A stretch of 64,000 nucleotides of DNA from Massilia aurea (GCF_024753205.1 NZ_JANUGZ010000002.1:496001-560000); one strand, 5' to 3'; shown: positions 7,109-16,097, counted from the first letter of the stretch. Notes: generated by a model not told the origin, from the sequence alone. Translations and numbers: made by a program.

Positions 7109-10011
7109 TGCGCAGCGCCATCGCACTGGCCGCCCTCCTCGCCTGCGGCGCCGCCCACGCGCAGTCAGATGCCGCGTTGTTCGTGCGCGGCGCGTTCAAT
7201 GGCTGGGGGACGGCCGATGCGCTGGCGCCCAAGGGCAAGGGGATCTACCAGGCCGACATCGCCGTCGCGCCGGGCAACCACGCCTTCAAACTCGGCAGCA
7301 GCGACTGGGCTGCCGAGTGGGTGATTGATCCGGACAAGAGCGTCAATGTGGCGCCCGACACCGCGTACCAGCTCGAACGCCTGTCCGGACCCGAGACGTT
7401 CCTGTTCGTGCGCACCTCCGGCACTTACCGCTTCACGCTGGACGCGAGCGATCCGGCCAAACCTGCCCTGAAGGTCACGCGCCTTCCCGATGCCGACCGT
7501 GCCAACGCGCCCGATCCGCATGCGGGCCACGCTGCCGTCGCCACGCAAGCCTGGCCAACGTGGGACGGCAAGACCGAGACGGTGCGCTACTCGACGCCGG
7601 ATGCACAGTCGCCGCTACGCCAGTACGTCCAGTCGAGCACGATGAGCCTGCGCGATCCCGGTCCGCAGCATGTCGCCTACGCCGAGCAGGAAGGCTTGCC
7701 GCGCGTCCGCACCGGCAACCTCGCCTTCGACGCGCTGTTCGCGCTGGCCGGCACCGAGATGCGCCTCAATTCGGTCAGCCAGATCAAGGACGGCAACTAC
7801 AACGGCGGCAACGCCATCGATTGCGACTGCTTCTCCACCGGCGAGAAGTGGGCGTATGTGTGGACGCGCGACCTGTCGTATGCGGCCGACCTGGGCCTGG
7901 CCCTGCTCGACCCGCAGCGTGTGCGCAATTCGCTCGACTTCAAACTCTCTGGCTGGCGCGCCGGCGTCACGCCGGTGGCGCAGATTCCTGCCACGGCGGA
8001 CGGCCTGCAGATCGTGCAGGACACCGGCAGCGGCGGCAGCTGGCCGGTCAGCACCGACCGCCTGACGTGGGCCTTCGCAGCCGAAGAAACGCTGCGCACG
8101 CTGCCGGCTGCCGAGCGCGCGCCGTTCGCCAGCAAGGCCTTGAAGGCACTGTCGAACACGCTCGAGATCGATCGCGTGGCGGCGTTTGACGCGGCCACGG
8201 GCCTGTACACGGGCGAAGAATCGTTCCTCGACTGGCGCGACCAGACCTACGCCGCGTGGATGCCGGGCGACCTGGCGTCGATGGCCAGCTCGAAGGCGCT
8301 GTCGACCAACGTTGTCATCTTCCAGGCGCTCAAGCTGGCGGCGCAACTGGCGCGCGAACAGCGTGATCCGACGAACACCGCGCGCTACACGCGCTGGGCC
8401 TCGGAGCTGAAACGCGCAATCAACAAGGAACTCTGGCTGGCCGATGAAGGCATGTACAGCAGCCTCACCGCCGGCCACCTGGACGGCGCGCCGCTGCACA
8501 AGTTCGACTGGCTCGGCCAGGCGCTGGCGATTGTCAGCGGCGTGGCCGACGACAGGCAGACGGCGTCGATCCTGGCGCGCTATCCGCATGGCCCGATGGG
8601 CGCGCCCGTGATCTGGCCGCAGCAGATCGGCGCGCCGGTGTACCACAACCGCGCCATCTGGCCCTTCGTCACCGCGTACGGCTTGCGCGCCGCGGTGCAT
8701 GGCAAGAACGCGGCGGTGGCCGACGCCGCCTACGCAACGCTGATGCGCGGCGCAGCGGTGAATCTGTCGAACATGGAAAACCTCGAATGGTTGTCGGGCC
8801 AGCCGCTGCTGCTCGACGAGAAGACCCCGGCGCTGAGCGGCCCCGTGATCAACTCGCGCCGCCAGTTATGGTCGGTCGGCGGGTATCTGGGCATGGTGAT
8901 CGACAATGTGTTCGGCGTGACCGTGCAGGACGACGGCATCGCGCTGCGCCCGTTCGTGACGGCCAAGCTGCGGCGCGAGACCTTTGGCGCGACGAACGAG
9001 ATTGCCTTGCACGACCTGCGCCTGCACGGCAAGCGCATCGACGTGGTGCTGCGCCTGCCGCCAGTGGCCGAGGGCGATGGCTATCACCGGGTCGAGCGCA
9101 TTCTGTTGAATGGCAAGCAGGTCAGGGACATGCTGCTGTCCAGCGATTTGCAAGCCGAGAACCGCATCGAGATCGTGCTGGGCAAACTCGTCGCCGGGGC
9201 GCAAGGCATCCGCCGCGTCCAGGCCAATCCGTATGAAGAATCGTCCGTCACGTTCGGTCCGCGCGAACCGGTGATCGAGGCGCTGACGCGTGCATCGTCC
9301 GGCGCCGTGGGGTTGACGATCGGCGCGAATGGCAATGCGGGGAATGTGACCTACCGCGTCTACCGCGACGGCAAACTGGTGGCCGACAAGCTGCCGGCCG
9401 GCGCCTGGACCGACGACAAGGCCGGTGTGGCGTCGTGCTATGCGGTAGAGGCGCGCTTTGCCGACAGCGGCAATGTCAGTCACCACAGCCAGCCGCGCTG
9501 CATCGACGGGGTCGCTGGTGCTGGCATCGACATTGGCGTGACCGACCCGCGCGTGACGTCGAACCTGACGGCCACGGCGCCGGATGCGCGCTTTTCACTA
9601 CCCGCGATCCGCGACTGGGGCCGGCCGCAAGACCGCTTCGCCGTGGATGGAATTCGGGTTGAAAGCGCAGGCGACTACCGGGTCCAGGTGCGCTATCACA
9701 ATGGCGCGAACCAGGTGAATCTGGGGATCAGTGGCGGTGTGAAGTGGCTGGCATTGAAGAACAGCGCGGGCAAGGTCGTGGCCCAGGGCGTGATCCAGTT
9801 GCCGCATGCGCCGCTGTTCAAGGGCGCGACGCCAACCGTATATTCGACGCCGCTGGCCGCGCGCCTGACGGCCGGCAGCTACCGCCTGGAGATGACGGAC
9901 TTCTACAATATGAGCTACCTGGAGAGCAACCGGACCTTCACGGGTGCCGGTGGCGCCGAACCGGCCAACCGGTTCGACATCCATGGCGTGCGCTTGCTGC
10001 GGGTGAAGTAA
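7105..10011 (+). CDS. Secreted six-hairpin glycosidase with flanking carbohydrate-binding domains
   Basis: 968 residues. ATGATG at 7105 overlaps the amylase stop by 4 bp. A signal peptide ends near residue 20 (GAAHAQ). Residues 22-120 look like a CBM48/E-set type starch-binding module (FVRGAFNGWGTAD...GNHAFKLGSSDW). The central region, about 215-620, has the (alpha/alpha)6 six-hairpin look of GH15/GH63-like enzymes, including WTRD at 253-256 and many conserved Trp residues. The C-terminal 140 residues look like a jelly-roll carbohydrate-binding domain. It probably trims maltodextrins or branch points alongside the GH13 enzyme. The exact GH family and bond specificity cannot be settled by eye; a glycogen-debranching or glucoamylase-like activity is the best guess. 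Confidence 0.8.
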   Translation: MMRSAIALAALLACGAAHAQSDAALFVRGAFNGWGTADALAPKGKGIYQADIAVAPGNHAFKLGSSDWAAEWVIDPDKSVNVAPDTAYQLERLSGPETFLFVRTSGTYRFTLDASDPAKPALKVTRLPDADRANAPDPHAGHAAVATQAWPTWDGKTETVRYSTPDAQSPLRQYVQSSTMSLRDPGPQHVAYAEQEGLPRVRTGNLAFDALFALAGTEMRLNSVSQIKDGNYNGGNAIDCDCFSTGEKWAYVWTRDLSYAADLGLALLDPQRVRNSLDFKLSGWRAGVTPVAQIPATADGLQIVQDTGSGGSWPVSTDRLTWAFAAEETLRTLPAAERAPFASKALKALSNTLEIDRVAAFDAATGLYTGEESFLDWRDQTYAAWMPGDLASMASSKALSTNVVIFQALKLAAQLAREQRDPTNTARYTRWASELKRAINKELWLADEGMYSSLTAGHLDGAPLHKFDWLGQALAIVSGVADDRQTASILARYPHGPMGAPVIWPQQIGAPVYHNRAIWPFVTAYGLRAAVHGKNAAVADAAYATLMRGAAVNLSNMENLEWLSGQPLLLDEKTPALSGPVINSRRQLWSVGGYLGMVIDNVFGVTVQDDGIALRPFVTAKLRRETFGATNEIALHDLRLHGKRIDVVLRLPPVAEGDGYHRVERILLNGKQVRDMLLSSDLQAENRIEIVLGKLVAGAQGIRRVQANPYEESSVTFGPREPVIEALTRASSGAVGLTIGANGNAGNVTYRVYRDGKLVADKLPAGAWTDDKAGVASCYAVEARFADSGNVSHHSQPRCIDGVAGAGIDIGVTDPRVTSNLTATAPDARFSLPAIRDWGRPQDRFAVDGIRVESAGDYRVQVRYHNGANQVNLGISGGVKWLALKNSAGKVVAQGVIQLPHAPLFKGATPTVYSTPLAARLTAGSYRLEMTDFYNMSYLESNRTFTGAGGAEPANRFDIHGVRLLRVK

Positions 10012-10021
10012 GCCGACTGGC

Positions 10022-11041
10022 TCAGGCAGCGTCGCCAGGTGTGGCAGCGGCTGCCTGTGGCGGGGCCAGCAGCAGCTTGAGGCGCCCTTCCAGCACCCGG
10101 AACTCGAACGGCGTCGCCATCTTGCTGACCTCGCCATCGACGGCGACCTTCAGGCGCTTGCGCCCGTATAGCGACGGCGTGCGCACGGTCATGCGTTTGA
10201 ACGAAAACGCCACGACGTCGTCGGCGCCACCCAGCTTGCCAAGTGCACCGCGCACCAGCAGGCCCAGCAGCCCAAGTTTACCCATCGGCTTGGGCGCCAG
10301 CGCCGCCAGCTGGCCATCCTCGACCGCATCGGTCAACTGTTCCATGCCGACCTGCTCCATCTGCAGGCGATTGTTCCCCACGAACAGCGTCGTCGTGCGC
10401 AAACGCTGCTCTTTACCATCGAGCTCGAGCCGGATCTGCAGGTGGCGATGCGCCCGTAGCGTCATCTTGATGGCCGACAGAAACGCGACCACGCGGCTGC
10501 GTCCGAACTCGCGCTTGTCGTGCTCGCGTTCTTCGAGCAGCGCCGGATACAGGCCGACACTCGCATTAACCAGGAAGATCTTGTCGTTGAGCATGCCTAC
10601 CTGCACTGGCTTGATCTCGCCGCGCAGCAGCGCATGCACAGCCTCGGCCAGGTCTTCCGGAATCCCGTGGGTGCGCCCGAAGTAGTTGAAGGTGCCTTGC
10701 GGCAGCACGCCAAACGCGCACCCGGCCAGCACCGCCTGGTGCGCGACCGTGTTGATGGTGCCATCGCCGCCAGCGGCCACCAGCACGCCCCCGCTGGCGA
10801 CGGCCTTGGCCGCCATGTCCTTCGCGATCTGTTCGATGCGCTCGGGCTCGTCCACTACTTCCAGATGGCACACGCGGCCACCGGCGTCCATGACCTCGTT
10901 GATCGTGGAGATGCGCATCTCGGTTTCGGAATGACCCGATCCCGCGTTCAGAACAATGAAGAAAGGAGCGTCAGGTAGCAACTCGGTGGCTGGCATCGCA
11001 AGGTCGATTCGGTAAGAGTGGTTGATCGAGAATGCAGCCAT
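10022..11041 (-). CDS. Diacylglycerol kinase family lipid kinase
   Basis: 339 residues from the ATG at 11041; upstream codons stay open but lack family similarity. The N-terminal nucleotide-binding fold shows FFIVLNAGSGH, the glycine-rich AAGGDGTINTVAH (GGDGT motif) and PQGTFNYFGR, the hallmarks of the DAGK catalytic domain. The C-terminal part is the usual beta-sandwich. Members phosphorylate diacylglycerol, sphingoid bases or related lipids; the substrate is not predictable here. It converges on the six-hairpin glycosidase with a 10-bp gap and no visible terminator, and is divergent from mesX. Confidence 0.88.
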   Translation of the reverse strand: MAAFSINHSYRIDLAMPATELLPDAPFFIVLNAGSGHSETEMRISTINEVMDAGGRVCHLEVVDEPERIEQIAKDMAAKAVASGGVLVAAGGDGTINTVAHQAVLAGCAFGVLPQGTFNYFGRTHGIPEDLAEAVHALLRGEIKPVQVGMLNDKIFLVNASVGLYPALLEEREHDKREFGRSRVVAFLSAIKMTLRAHRHLQIRLELDGKEQRLRTTTLFVGNNRLQMEQVGMEQLTDAVEDGQLAALAPKPMGKLGLLGLLVRGALGKLGGADDVVAFSFKRMTVRTPSLYGRKRLKVAVDGEVSKMATPFEFRVLEGRLKLLLAPPQAAAATPGDAA

Positions 11042-11125
11042 CGTATCACCGGCATTGAAGCCGCTGGGTGCGTTACACAACGCTCGCGTGCAGGGGCCAG
11101 GACCCTGAGCGCAGGATGCGAAGCA

Positions 11126-11138
11126 TGAGCGAATTTCA
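11126..11138. promoter_or_regulatory. MetR-like box upstream of mesX
   Basis: TGAGCGAATTTCA differs by one base from the MetR consensus TGAA-N5-TTCA. It sits about 115 bp before mesX, in the divergent region with the lipid kinase. A possible -10 (CATAAT, 11184-11189) lies between them. A MetR role is inferred from the gene's likely methionine function. Confidence 0.3.
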
Positions 11139-11239
11139 TCGTTGGATGAGATAACATCACTTTTATTCAATCGACTGGCTGGTCATAATCGACGGACCGG
11201 GCACACACAGGTGTGCTCTCAATCCCGGAGCAGCTGGCT

Positions 11240-12226
11240 ATGATGAATGAAGATTTTACGTTTGCGATCAAGACCGTTCGGTTCGATGAACATTACCGTC
11301 CGGCCGATGGCACGCGGATCACGACCAATTTCGCGAACCTGGCCCGGGGAGAACATCGGCAGGACAATTTGCGCAAGGCCCTAAACATGATGGACGCGCG
11401 TTTCAATGCGCTGGCCCAGGCGGACAATCCCAGGGGCGATCGTTACGCCCTCGAACTCGACATCGTGTCGGTCGAGATGGCGTTGTCGGCCGAAGGCGGT
11501 GGTGATGCGTTCCCGCTGATCGAAATCCTGAAAACCACGATCGTCGATCGCGAGACCAATCAGCGCATCGAAGGCATCGCGGGAAATAATTTTTCCTCGT
11601 ATGTGCGCGATTATGATTTCAGCGTCCTGCTGTCGGACCACAACAAGGACCGGCAGGAATTTGGCGTCCCGGAGAACTTTGGCGACCTGCACGGAAAGCT
11701 GTTCCAGTGCTTCATCGCGTCGGCGGCGTACAAGGAACATTTCGGCAAGCCGCCGGTGATCTGCCTGAGTATTTCAACCAACAAGACGTACCACCGCGCC
11801 GACCGTCAGCATCCTGTACTGGGCGTGGAATACGTCCAGGATGAACCTTCCCTGACCGATCAATACTTCAGCAAAATGGGATTGAAGGTGCGCTACTTCA
11901 TGCCGCCCAATAGCGTTGCGCCACTGGCCTTCTATTTTGTCGGCGATCTGCTGGGCGACTACACCGATCTGGAACTGACAGGCACGGTCAGCACGATGGA
12001 GGCGTTCCAGAAGATCTACCGGCCCGAGATCTATAACGCCAATGCTTCGGCAGCGAAACACTTTCAGCCGAAATTGAAACACCAGGATTATTCACTGACG
12101 CAGATCGTGTACGACCGGGAAGAGCGCAGCCAGCTCGCCGTCAAGCAGGGGAAATTTGCTGAAGAACATTTCATCAAGCCATACCAGCCAATCCTCGAGC
12201 GCTGGGCAGCCAGCTACACCTTCTGA
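11240..12226 (+). CDS. mesX: MesX (DUF1852), partner of methionine synthase MesD
   Basis: 328 residues from the ATG at 11240, nine bases after GGAG; the ATG at 11243 is equally possible and matches the family start MNEDFTF. The conserved DUF1852 opening (RFDEHYRPADGTRITTNFANLARGEHR, read as family pattern) and NKTYHR motifs are present. DUF1852 was named MesX because it is required with the short MetE-like protein MesD for methionine synthesis without a folate methyl donor in aerobic bacteria. mesD follows 26 bp downstream, so the two form an operon. GC content is visibly lower than in the flanking carbohydrate genes. Confidence 0.88.
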   Translation: MMNEDFTFAIKTVRFDEHYRPADGTRITTNFANLARGEHRQDNLRKALNMMDARFNALAQADNPRGDRYALELDIVSVEMALSAEGGGDAFPLIEILKTTIVDRETNQRIEGIAGNNFSSYVRDYDFSVLLSDHNKDRQEFGVPENFGDLHGKLFQCFIASAAYKEHFGKPPVICLSISTNKTYHRADRQHPVLGVEYVQDEPSLTDQYFSKMGLKVRYFMPPNSVAPLAFYFVGDLLGDYTDLELTGTVSTMEAFQKIYRPEIYNANASAAKHFQPKLKHQDYSLTQIVYDREERSQLAVKQGKFAEEHFIKPYQPILERWAASYTF

Positions 12227-12252
12227 AGACCAAACACGCAAAGCGATCTGAC

Positions 12253-13281
12253 ATGAAAAAATTATTGCCCACTTCAACCGCCGGCAGCCTGCCAAAACCC
12301 GCCTGGCTCGCAGAACCAGAGACCCTTTGGTCGCCGTGGAAATTACAGAACGAAGAACTGGTCGAGGGCAAACAGGATGCATTGCGCTTGTCGCTCGAAG
12401 ACCAGCAGCAGACGGGCATCGATATCGTCAGCGATGGCGAGCAGACCCGCCAGCACTTCGTCACGACCTTTATCGAACACCTGAGCGGTGTCGACTTCGA
12501 AAAGCGCGAGACGGTCAGGATCCGCAATCGTTACGATGCCAGCGTCCCGACCGTGGTTGGGGCCGTGAGTCGCCCAAAGCCGGTATTCGTCGACGATGCC
12601 AAATTTTTGCGCCAGCAAACGAACAAGCCGATCAAATGGGCCCTGCCCGGCCCGATGACCATGATCGACACGCTCTATGATAGCCACTATAAAAGCCGTG
12701 AAAAGCTGGCCTGGGAATTCGCAAAAATCCTGAACCAGGAAGCGCGCGAGCTGGAAGCAGCCGGTGTCGACATCATCCAGTTCGACGAACCGGCCTTCAA
12801 TGTGTTTTTCGATGAGGTCAATGACTGGGGCATTGCCACGCTGGAACGGGCCATCGAAGGCCTCAAATGCGAGACCGCGGTCCACATTTGCTATGGCTAC
12901 GGCATCAAAGCCAATACGGACTGGAAAAAGACGCTGGGCTCGGAGTGGCGCCAGTACGAATCCATCTTCCCGCAGCTGCAAAAATCGAACATCGATATCG
13001 TCTCGCTGGAATGCCACAACTCGCATGTTCCGATGGATTTGCTGGAACTTATTCGCGGCAAGAAAGTAATGGTTGGCGCGATTGACGTGGCCAGCAATAT
13101 TATCGAAACGCCGGAAGAAGTTGCCAATACCTTGCGCAAGGCACTGAAGTTCGTCGACGCCGACAAGCTGTGCCCTTGCACCAATTGCGGAATGGCGCCG
13201 TTGTCGCGGCACGTAGCGAAAGCCAAGCTGGCTGCGCTGAACGCAGGCGCAGAGATCATTCGGCGGGAACTGTCAGCCTGA
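12253..13281 (+). CDS. mesD: MesD, core-MetE type methionine synthase
   Basis: 342 residues, equivalent to only the C-terminal catalytic half of cobalamin-independent methionine synthase MetE, so the folate-binding N-terminal half is absent. The zinc site is recognisable: His211 and Cys213 (HIC), Glu253 (SLECHN) and Cys312 in CTNCGM. The FDEP motif is at 178-180. It lies directly after mesX, the arrangement characteristic of the MesD/MesX pair. It should transfer a methyl group to homocysteine; the natural methyl donor of this family was unknown when it was described. The start ATG at 12253 overlaps no other gene and opens with the family-typical AGSLPKP. Confidence 0.92.
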   Translation: MKKLLPTSTAGSLPKPAWLAEPETLWSPWKLQNEELVEGKQDALRLSLEDQQQTGIDIVSDGEQTRQHFVTTFIEHLSGVDFEKRETVRIRNRYDASVPTVVGAVSRPKPVFVDDAKFLRQQTNKPIKWALPGPMTMIDTLYDSHYKSREKLAWEFAKILNQEARELEAAGVDIIQFDEPAFNVFFDEVNDWGIATLERAIEGLKCETAVHICYGYGIKANTDWKKTLGSEWRQYESIFPQLQKSNIDIVSLECHNSHVPMDLLELIRGKKVMVGAIDVASNIIETPEEVANTLRKALKFVDADKLCPCTNCGMAPLSRHVAKAKLAALNAGAEIIRRELSA

Positions 13282-13415
13282 TCCAGGTAACGTTGCAGGG
13301 CCATGCAGGCCGAGTGTAGACAGTGCAATCCTACATTCGCGCCAGCTTCGGGACTATTCGTGCGCCGCAGATACCTGACTATCATGAGGCCATATTTCAT
13401 GACGAGGAGATCAGC

Positions 13416-13604
13416 ATGGCCATGCAAAATAAAGACAATGACGTCAACGCACATCGTGATCAGCAGCGTATGGGTGACGGCACAGGCAACGACGACACCG
13501 CAAGCGAGCCGGCCGCAACTGAAGACGACCAGCAGGCCGCGATGCCGCCAAGTGAGACTGACGACGACCAGTACGACCAGGGGACCGTGAAGCGAGAAAG
13601 CTGA
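13416..13604 (+). CDS. Small acidic hydrophilic protein, unknown function
   Basis: 62 residues from the ATG at 13416, seven bases after GAGGAGA. Very rich in Asp, Glu, Gln and polar residues (for example ETDDDQYDQ), with no hydrophobic segment, so likely intrinsically disordered and cytosolic. No family recognised. The good ribosome site and intact frame support it as real. It lies alone between mesD and the GNAT gene remnant. Confidence 0.5.
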   Translation: MAMQNKDNDVNAHRDQQRMGDGTGNDDTASEPAATEDDQQAAMPPSETDDDQYDQGTVKRES

Positions 13605-13614
13605 GCGTCGTTCT

Positions 13615-13854
13615 TCAGATGGAGGCGGCCAGATAGCCGCTACCAGATGCCTGTAACAGCATCCGTATCACCCGCCACCCACACGGCGCGTCGTCAGCTG
13701 TCGGCCAGTGATCCGGATCCTGCAGCAACTGATACATCACGTAAGCATCGATATAGCCCAGGCGCTTGTGGCGAAACGCCTTGGTCAGTGTGCCGACCAT
13801 CGAAACCCATAGTTTCTTCCGCAGTCCGATAGCCGGCCCATTCATGCTGACCAC
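13615..13854 (-). pseudogene. Truncated duplicate of the GNAT acetyltransferase C-terminus
   Basis: Positions about 13650-13854 align without gaps to 14070-14274, an offset of exactly 420 bp, with most bases identical from 13681 onward. The copy encodes a degraded version of the last third of the neighbouring acetyltransferase (AFRHKRLGYIDAYVMYQLLQ is preserved) but lacks the acetyl-CoA-binding part. The original stop is lost, giving a run-on tail. Similarity stops at 13854, 24 bp before a GGGGTCAGGTCTGAC element. Confidence 0.8.
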
Positions 13855-13877
13855 TCCGCCCATGCAATGCCGGGGTT

Positions 13878-13905
13878 CCAATCGGGGTCAGGTCTGACAT
13901 TCAGA
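13878..13905. repeat. GGGGTCAGGTCTGAC element, possible dispersed repeat
   Basis: CCAATCGGGGTCAGGTCTGAC contains the imperfect palindrome GTCAG-GT-CTGAC. Similar GGGGTCAGACCTGAC-like sequences are, from memory, scattered in betaproteobacterial genomes and often near transposases or gene remnants. Here it abuts the breakpoint of the truncated GNAT copy. Only one copy is visible in this window, so its repeat nature is inference. Confidence 0.35.
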
Positions 13906-14094
13906 CACGAGCTCAACGATAGGTCTATCCGCAACACTCCTTTTGCTTACCCAGAGTTTAGTGTTGCGTCGATCGGTTGAATCCGAGGCCAAACACAGAC
14001 ATTGGGATTATTGTATCGGGTTGCCAAGATTGAAAATGCTACGAATGACCGGTTTCTGCCCGAGAGACACATGCAACCGCATCCGCAGCACCCT

Positions 14095-14634
14095 TCACCC
14101 GCCCGGCGCGTCGTCAGCCGTCGGCCAGTGATCCGGATCCTGCAGCAACTGGTACATCACGTACGCATCGATATAGCCCAGGCGCTTGTGGCGAAACGCC
14201 TTGGGCAGCGTGCCGACAATGGAAAACCCGAGCTTCTTCCACAGACCGATGGCCGGCCCATTGGTGCTGACCACATGGTTGAATTGCATCGCCAGATAGC
14301 CGCGGCTGCGCGCTTCATTCAAGCTGTGCTGCCCCATCGCGCGGCCCACGCCTGCCCCCTGCGCCGCCGGATTGACCATGTACGAGGCATTGGCCACGTG
14401 GTGGCCGCGCCCGACCTGGTTCGGCACCAGGCGGTACATGCCCAGCACGCGGCCGCCCGGGCTCACCGCGACAAAACTGCCCACGCCCTCGCCCAGCCAG
14501 TAGTGGTAACCGGCTTCGCGGGACGTCGCCGTGCTGAAGACATAGGTTTCACCCGCCTCGATATGGGCGCAAAAAATAGCCCAGATCGACTCGAAATCGG
14601 ATTCGAGCGCAGGGCGGATAACAAGGTCTTTCAC
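14095..14634 (-). CDS. GNAT family N-acetyltransferase
   Basis: 179 residues from a GTG at 14634. The fold shows the N-terminal strand MKDLVIRPALESDF, the acetyl-CoA-binding region NPAAQGAGVGRAMGQH (Q/R-x-x-G-x-G/A type) and a C-terminal KKLGFSIVGTLPKAFRH, typical of GNAT enzymes acting on small molecules or protein N-termini. Substrate unknown. A truncated copy of its 3' part lies 420 bp downstream on the same strand. No obvious operon partners; the amidohydrolase next door is read in the same direction with an 82-bp gap. Confidence 0.88.
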   Translation of the reverse strand: MKDLVIRPALESDFESIWAIFCAHIEAGETYVFSTATSREAGYHYWLGEGVGSFVAVSPGGRVLGMYRLVPNQVGRGHHVANASYMVNPAAQGAGVGRAMGQHSLNEARSRGYLAMQFNHVVSTNGPAIGLWKKLGFSIVGTLPKAFRHKRLGYIDAYVMYQLLQDPDHWPTADDAPGG

Positions 14635-14716
14635 AACAATCTACGGGAGTGCCAGGACAGGGCGGTCCGCTATTTTGCCTGAAAGTACACGAATTATCAC
14701 GCGCTATATTGACAGT

Positions 14717-15994
14717 TTAGCCACGGCCGAGGCGGAAGTCGGCGCTGCCTGGCCGGCCCTGCAGATGCAGGCGGCTGGCGGCCGCTGGCGCTTCGGCCAC
14801 GACCTGGCCGCGCCGCAACACGAGGCGGCGCGGAGCGCGCAGGCGGATCGCTTCCACCGTCGAGCCGGCATCGAGGATCACCAGATCGGCGTGACAGCCC
14901 GGCGCCAGGCCGTAGCCGTCGAGCCCGAGGATGCGCGCGGGCGTCTCGGTGATGGCGGTAAAGCACGACTGCATCGCTTCGAGGCCCGTCATCTGCGCCA
15001 CGTGCAGGCCCATGTGCGCCACCTCGAGCATGTCGCCCGAGCCCATGCCGTACCACGGATCGAGCACGCAATCGTGGCCGAAGGCGACATCGACGCCCGC
15101 TGCCATCAGCTCGGGCACGCGCGTCATGCCGCGCCGCTTCGGGTAGGTGTCGTTGCGACCCTGCAGCGTAATGTTGATGAGTGGATTGGCGATCGCTGCC
15201 ACGCCACTCTCGGCGATCAGCGGAATCAGCTTGCTCACATAATAATTGTCCATCGAATGCATCGACGTCAGATGCGAGCCGGCCACCCTGCCCTGCAGCC
15301 CCAGGCGCTGCGTTTCATATGCCAGGGTTTCGATGTGGCGCGACATCGGATCGTCGCTCTCGTCGCAGTGCATGTCCACGCGCAAGCCCCGCTCGGCCGC
15401 GAATTCGCACAGCAGGCGGACGGATTCGGCGCCCTGCGCCATCGTGCGCTCGAAGTGAGGAATGCCGCCGACGACGTCGACGCCCATGTCGATCGAGCGC
15501 TTCAGGTTCTCGAACGCGTTGGCGCTGCGCAGCAGGCCGTCTTGCGGGAACGCGACCAGTTGCAGGTCGAGATACGGCGCCACACGGCGTTTGACTTCCA
15601 GCAGCGCTTCGACCGCCAGCAGCCGGTCGTCGCAGACGTCAACGTGGGTGCGGATCGCTAGCAGGCCGCGGGCCACCGCCCAGTCGCAATAACGCAACGC
15701 GCGCTCGATCAGCGCATCCTGGCTCAGCTGCGGTTTCAGCTCGCCCCACAGCGCGATGCCTTCCAGCAAGGTGCCGCTCTGGTTGACGCGCGGCAGGCCG
15801 TAGCTCAGCGTGGCATCCATATGGAAGTGTGCATCGACGAACGGCGGGCTGACCAGGTCGCCGGCGGCGTCGATCTCGCGTACGCCCCGTGCTGCCAGTT
15901 GCGGCGCCAGCGCCGCGATGCGGCCGTCCAGAATGCCGATGTCGATGCCGGTGCGGCCATCGGGCAGCGTGGTATTGCGGATCACGAGGTCCAT
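14717..15994 (-). CDS. Cytosine deaminase-like amidohydrolase
   Basis: 425 residues from the ATG at 15994, six bases after TGGAG. Close in length and motif order to E. coli CodA: metal ligands His56 and His58 (HFH), Gln151 (AFPQDG), His209 and Glu212 (HCDESDD), His241, and Asp308 (FGHDC). Family members deaminate cytosine, isoguanine, ammelide-like triazines or pterins. The notable difference is Cys309 where CodA has Asp314, a residue that shapes substrate choice in CodA. I therefore call it cytosine deaminase-like rather than codA. No permease (codB) lies beside it; the phasin gene is divergent. Confidence 0.82.
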   Translation of the reverse strand: MDLVIRNTTLPDGRTGIDIGILDGRIAALAPQLAARGVREIDAAGDLVSPPFVDAHFHMDATLSYGLPRVNQSGTLLEGIALWGELKPQLSQDALIERALRYCDWAVARGLLAIRTHVDVCDDRLLAVEALLEVKRRVAPYLDLQLVAFPQDGLLRSANAFENLKRSIDMGVDVVGGIPHFERTMAQGAESVRLLCEFAAERGLRVDMHCDESDDPMSRHIETLAYETQRLGLQGRVAGSHLTSMHSMDNYYVSKLIPLIAESGVAAIANPLINITLQGRNDTYPKRRGMTRVPELMAAGVDVAFGHDCVLDPWYGMGSGDMLEVAHMGLHVAQMTGLEAMQSCFTAITETPARILGLDGYGLAPGCHADLVILDAGSTVEAIRLRAPRRLVLRRGQVVAEAPAAASRLHLQGRPGSADFRLGRG

Positions 15995-16097
15995 GGTGAC
16001 TCCATTGAGTGGTTGTCCGATTGTAGCAACTGTGGCACAACCGTATGGCAATGCTGCAACGCAATATCATCCTCGCCGAATAAGCGACCGACGTTCA

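Noticed and set aside
14717-15994. Naming the amidohydrolase codA
   Set aside because: Asp314 equivalent is Cys and no codB is nearby, so the specific name is not justified.
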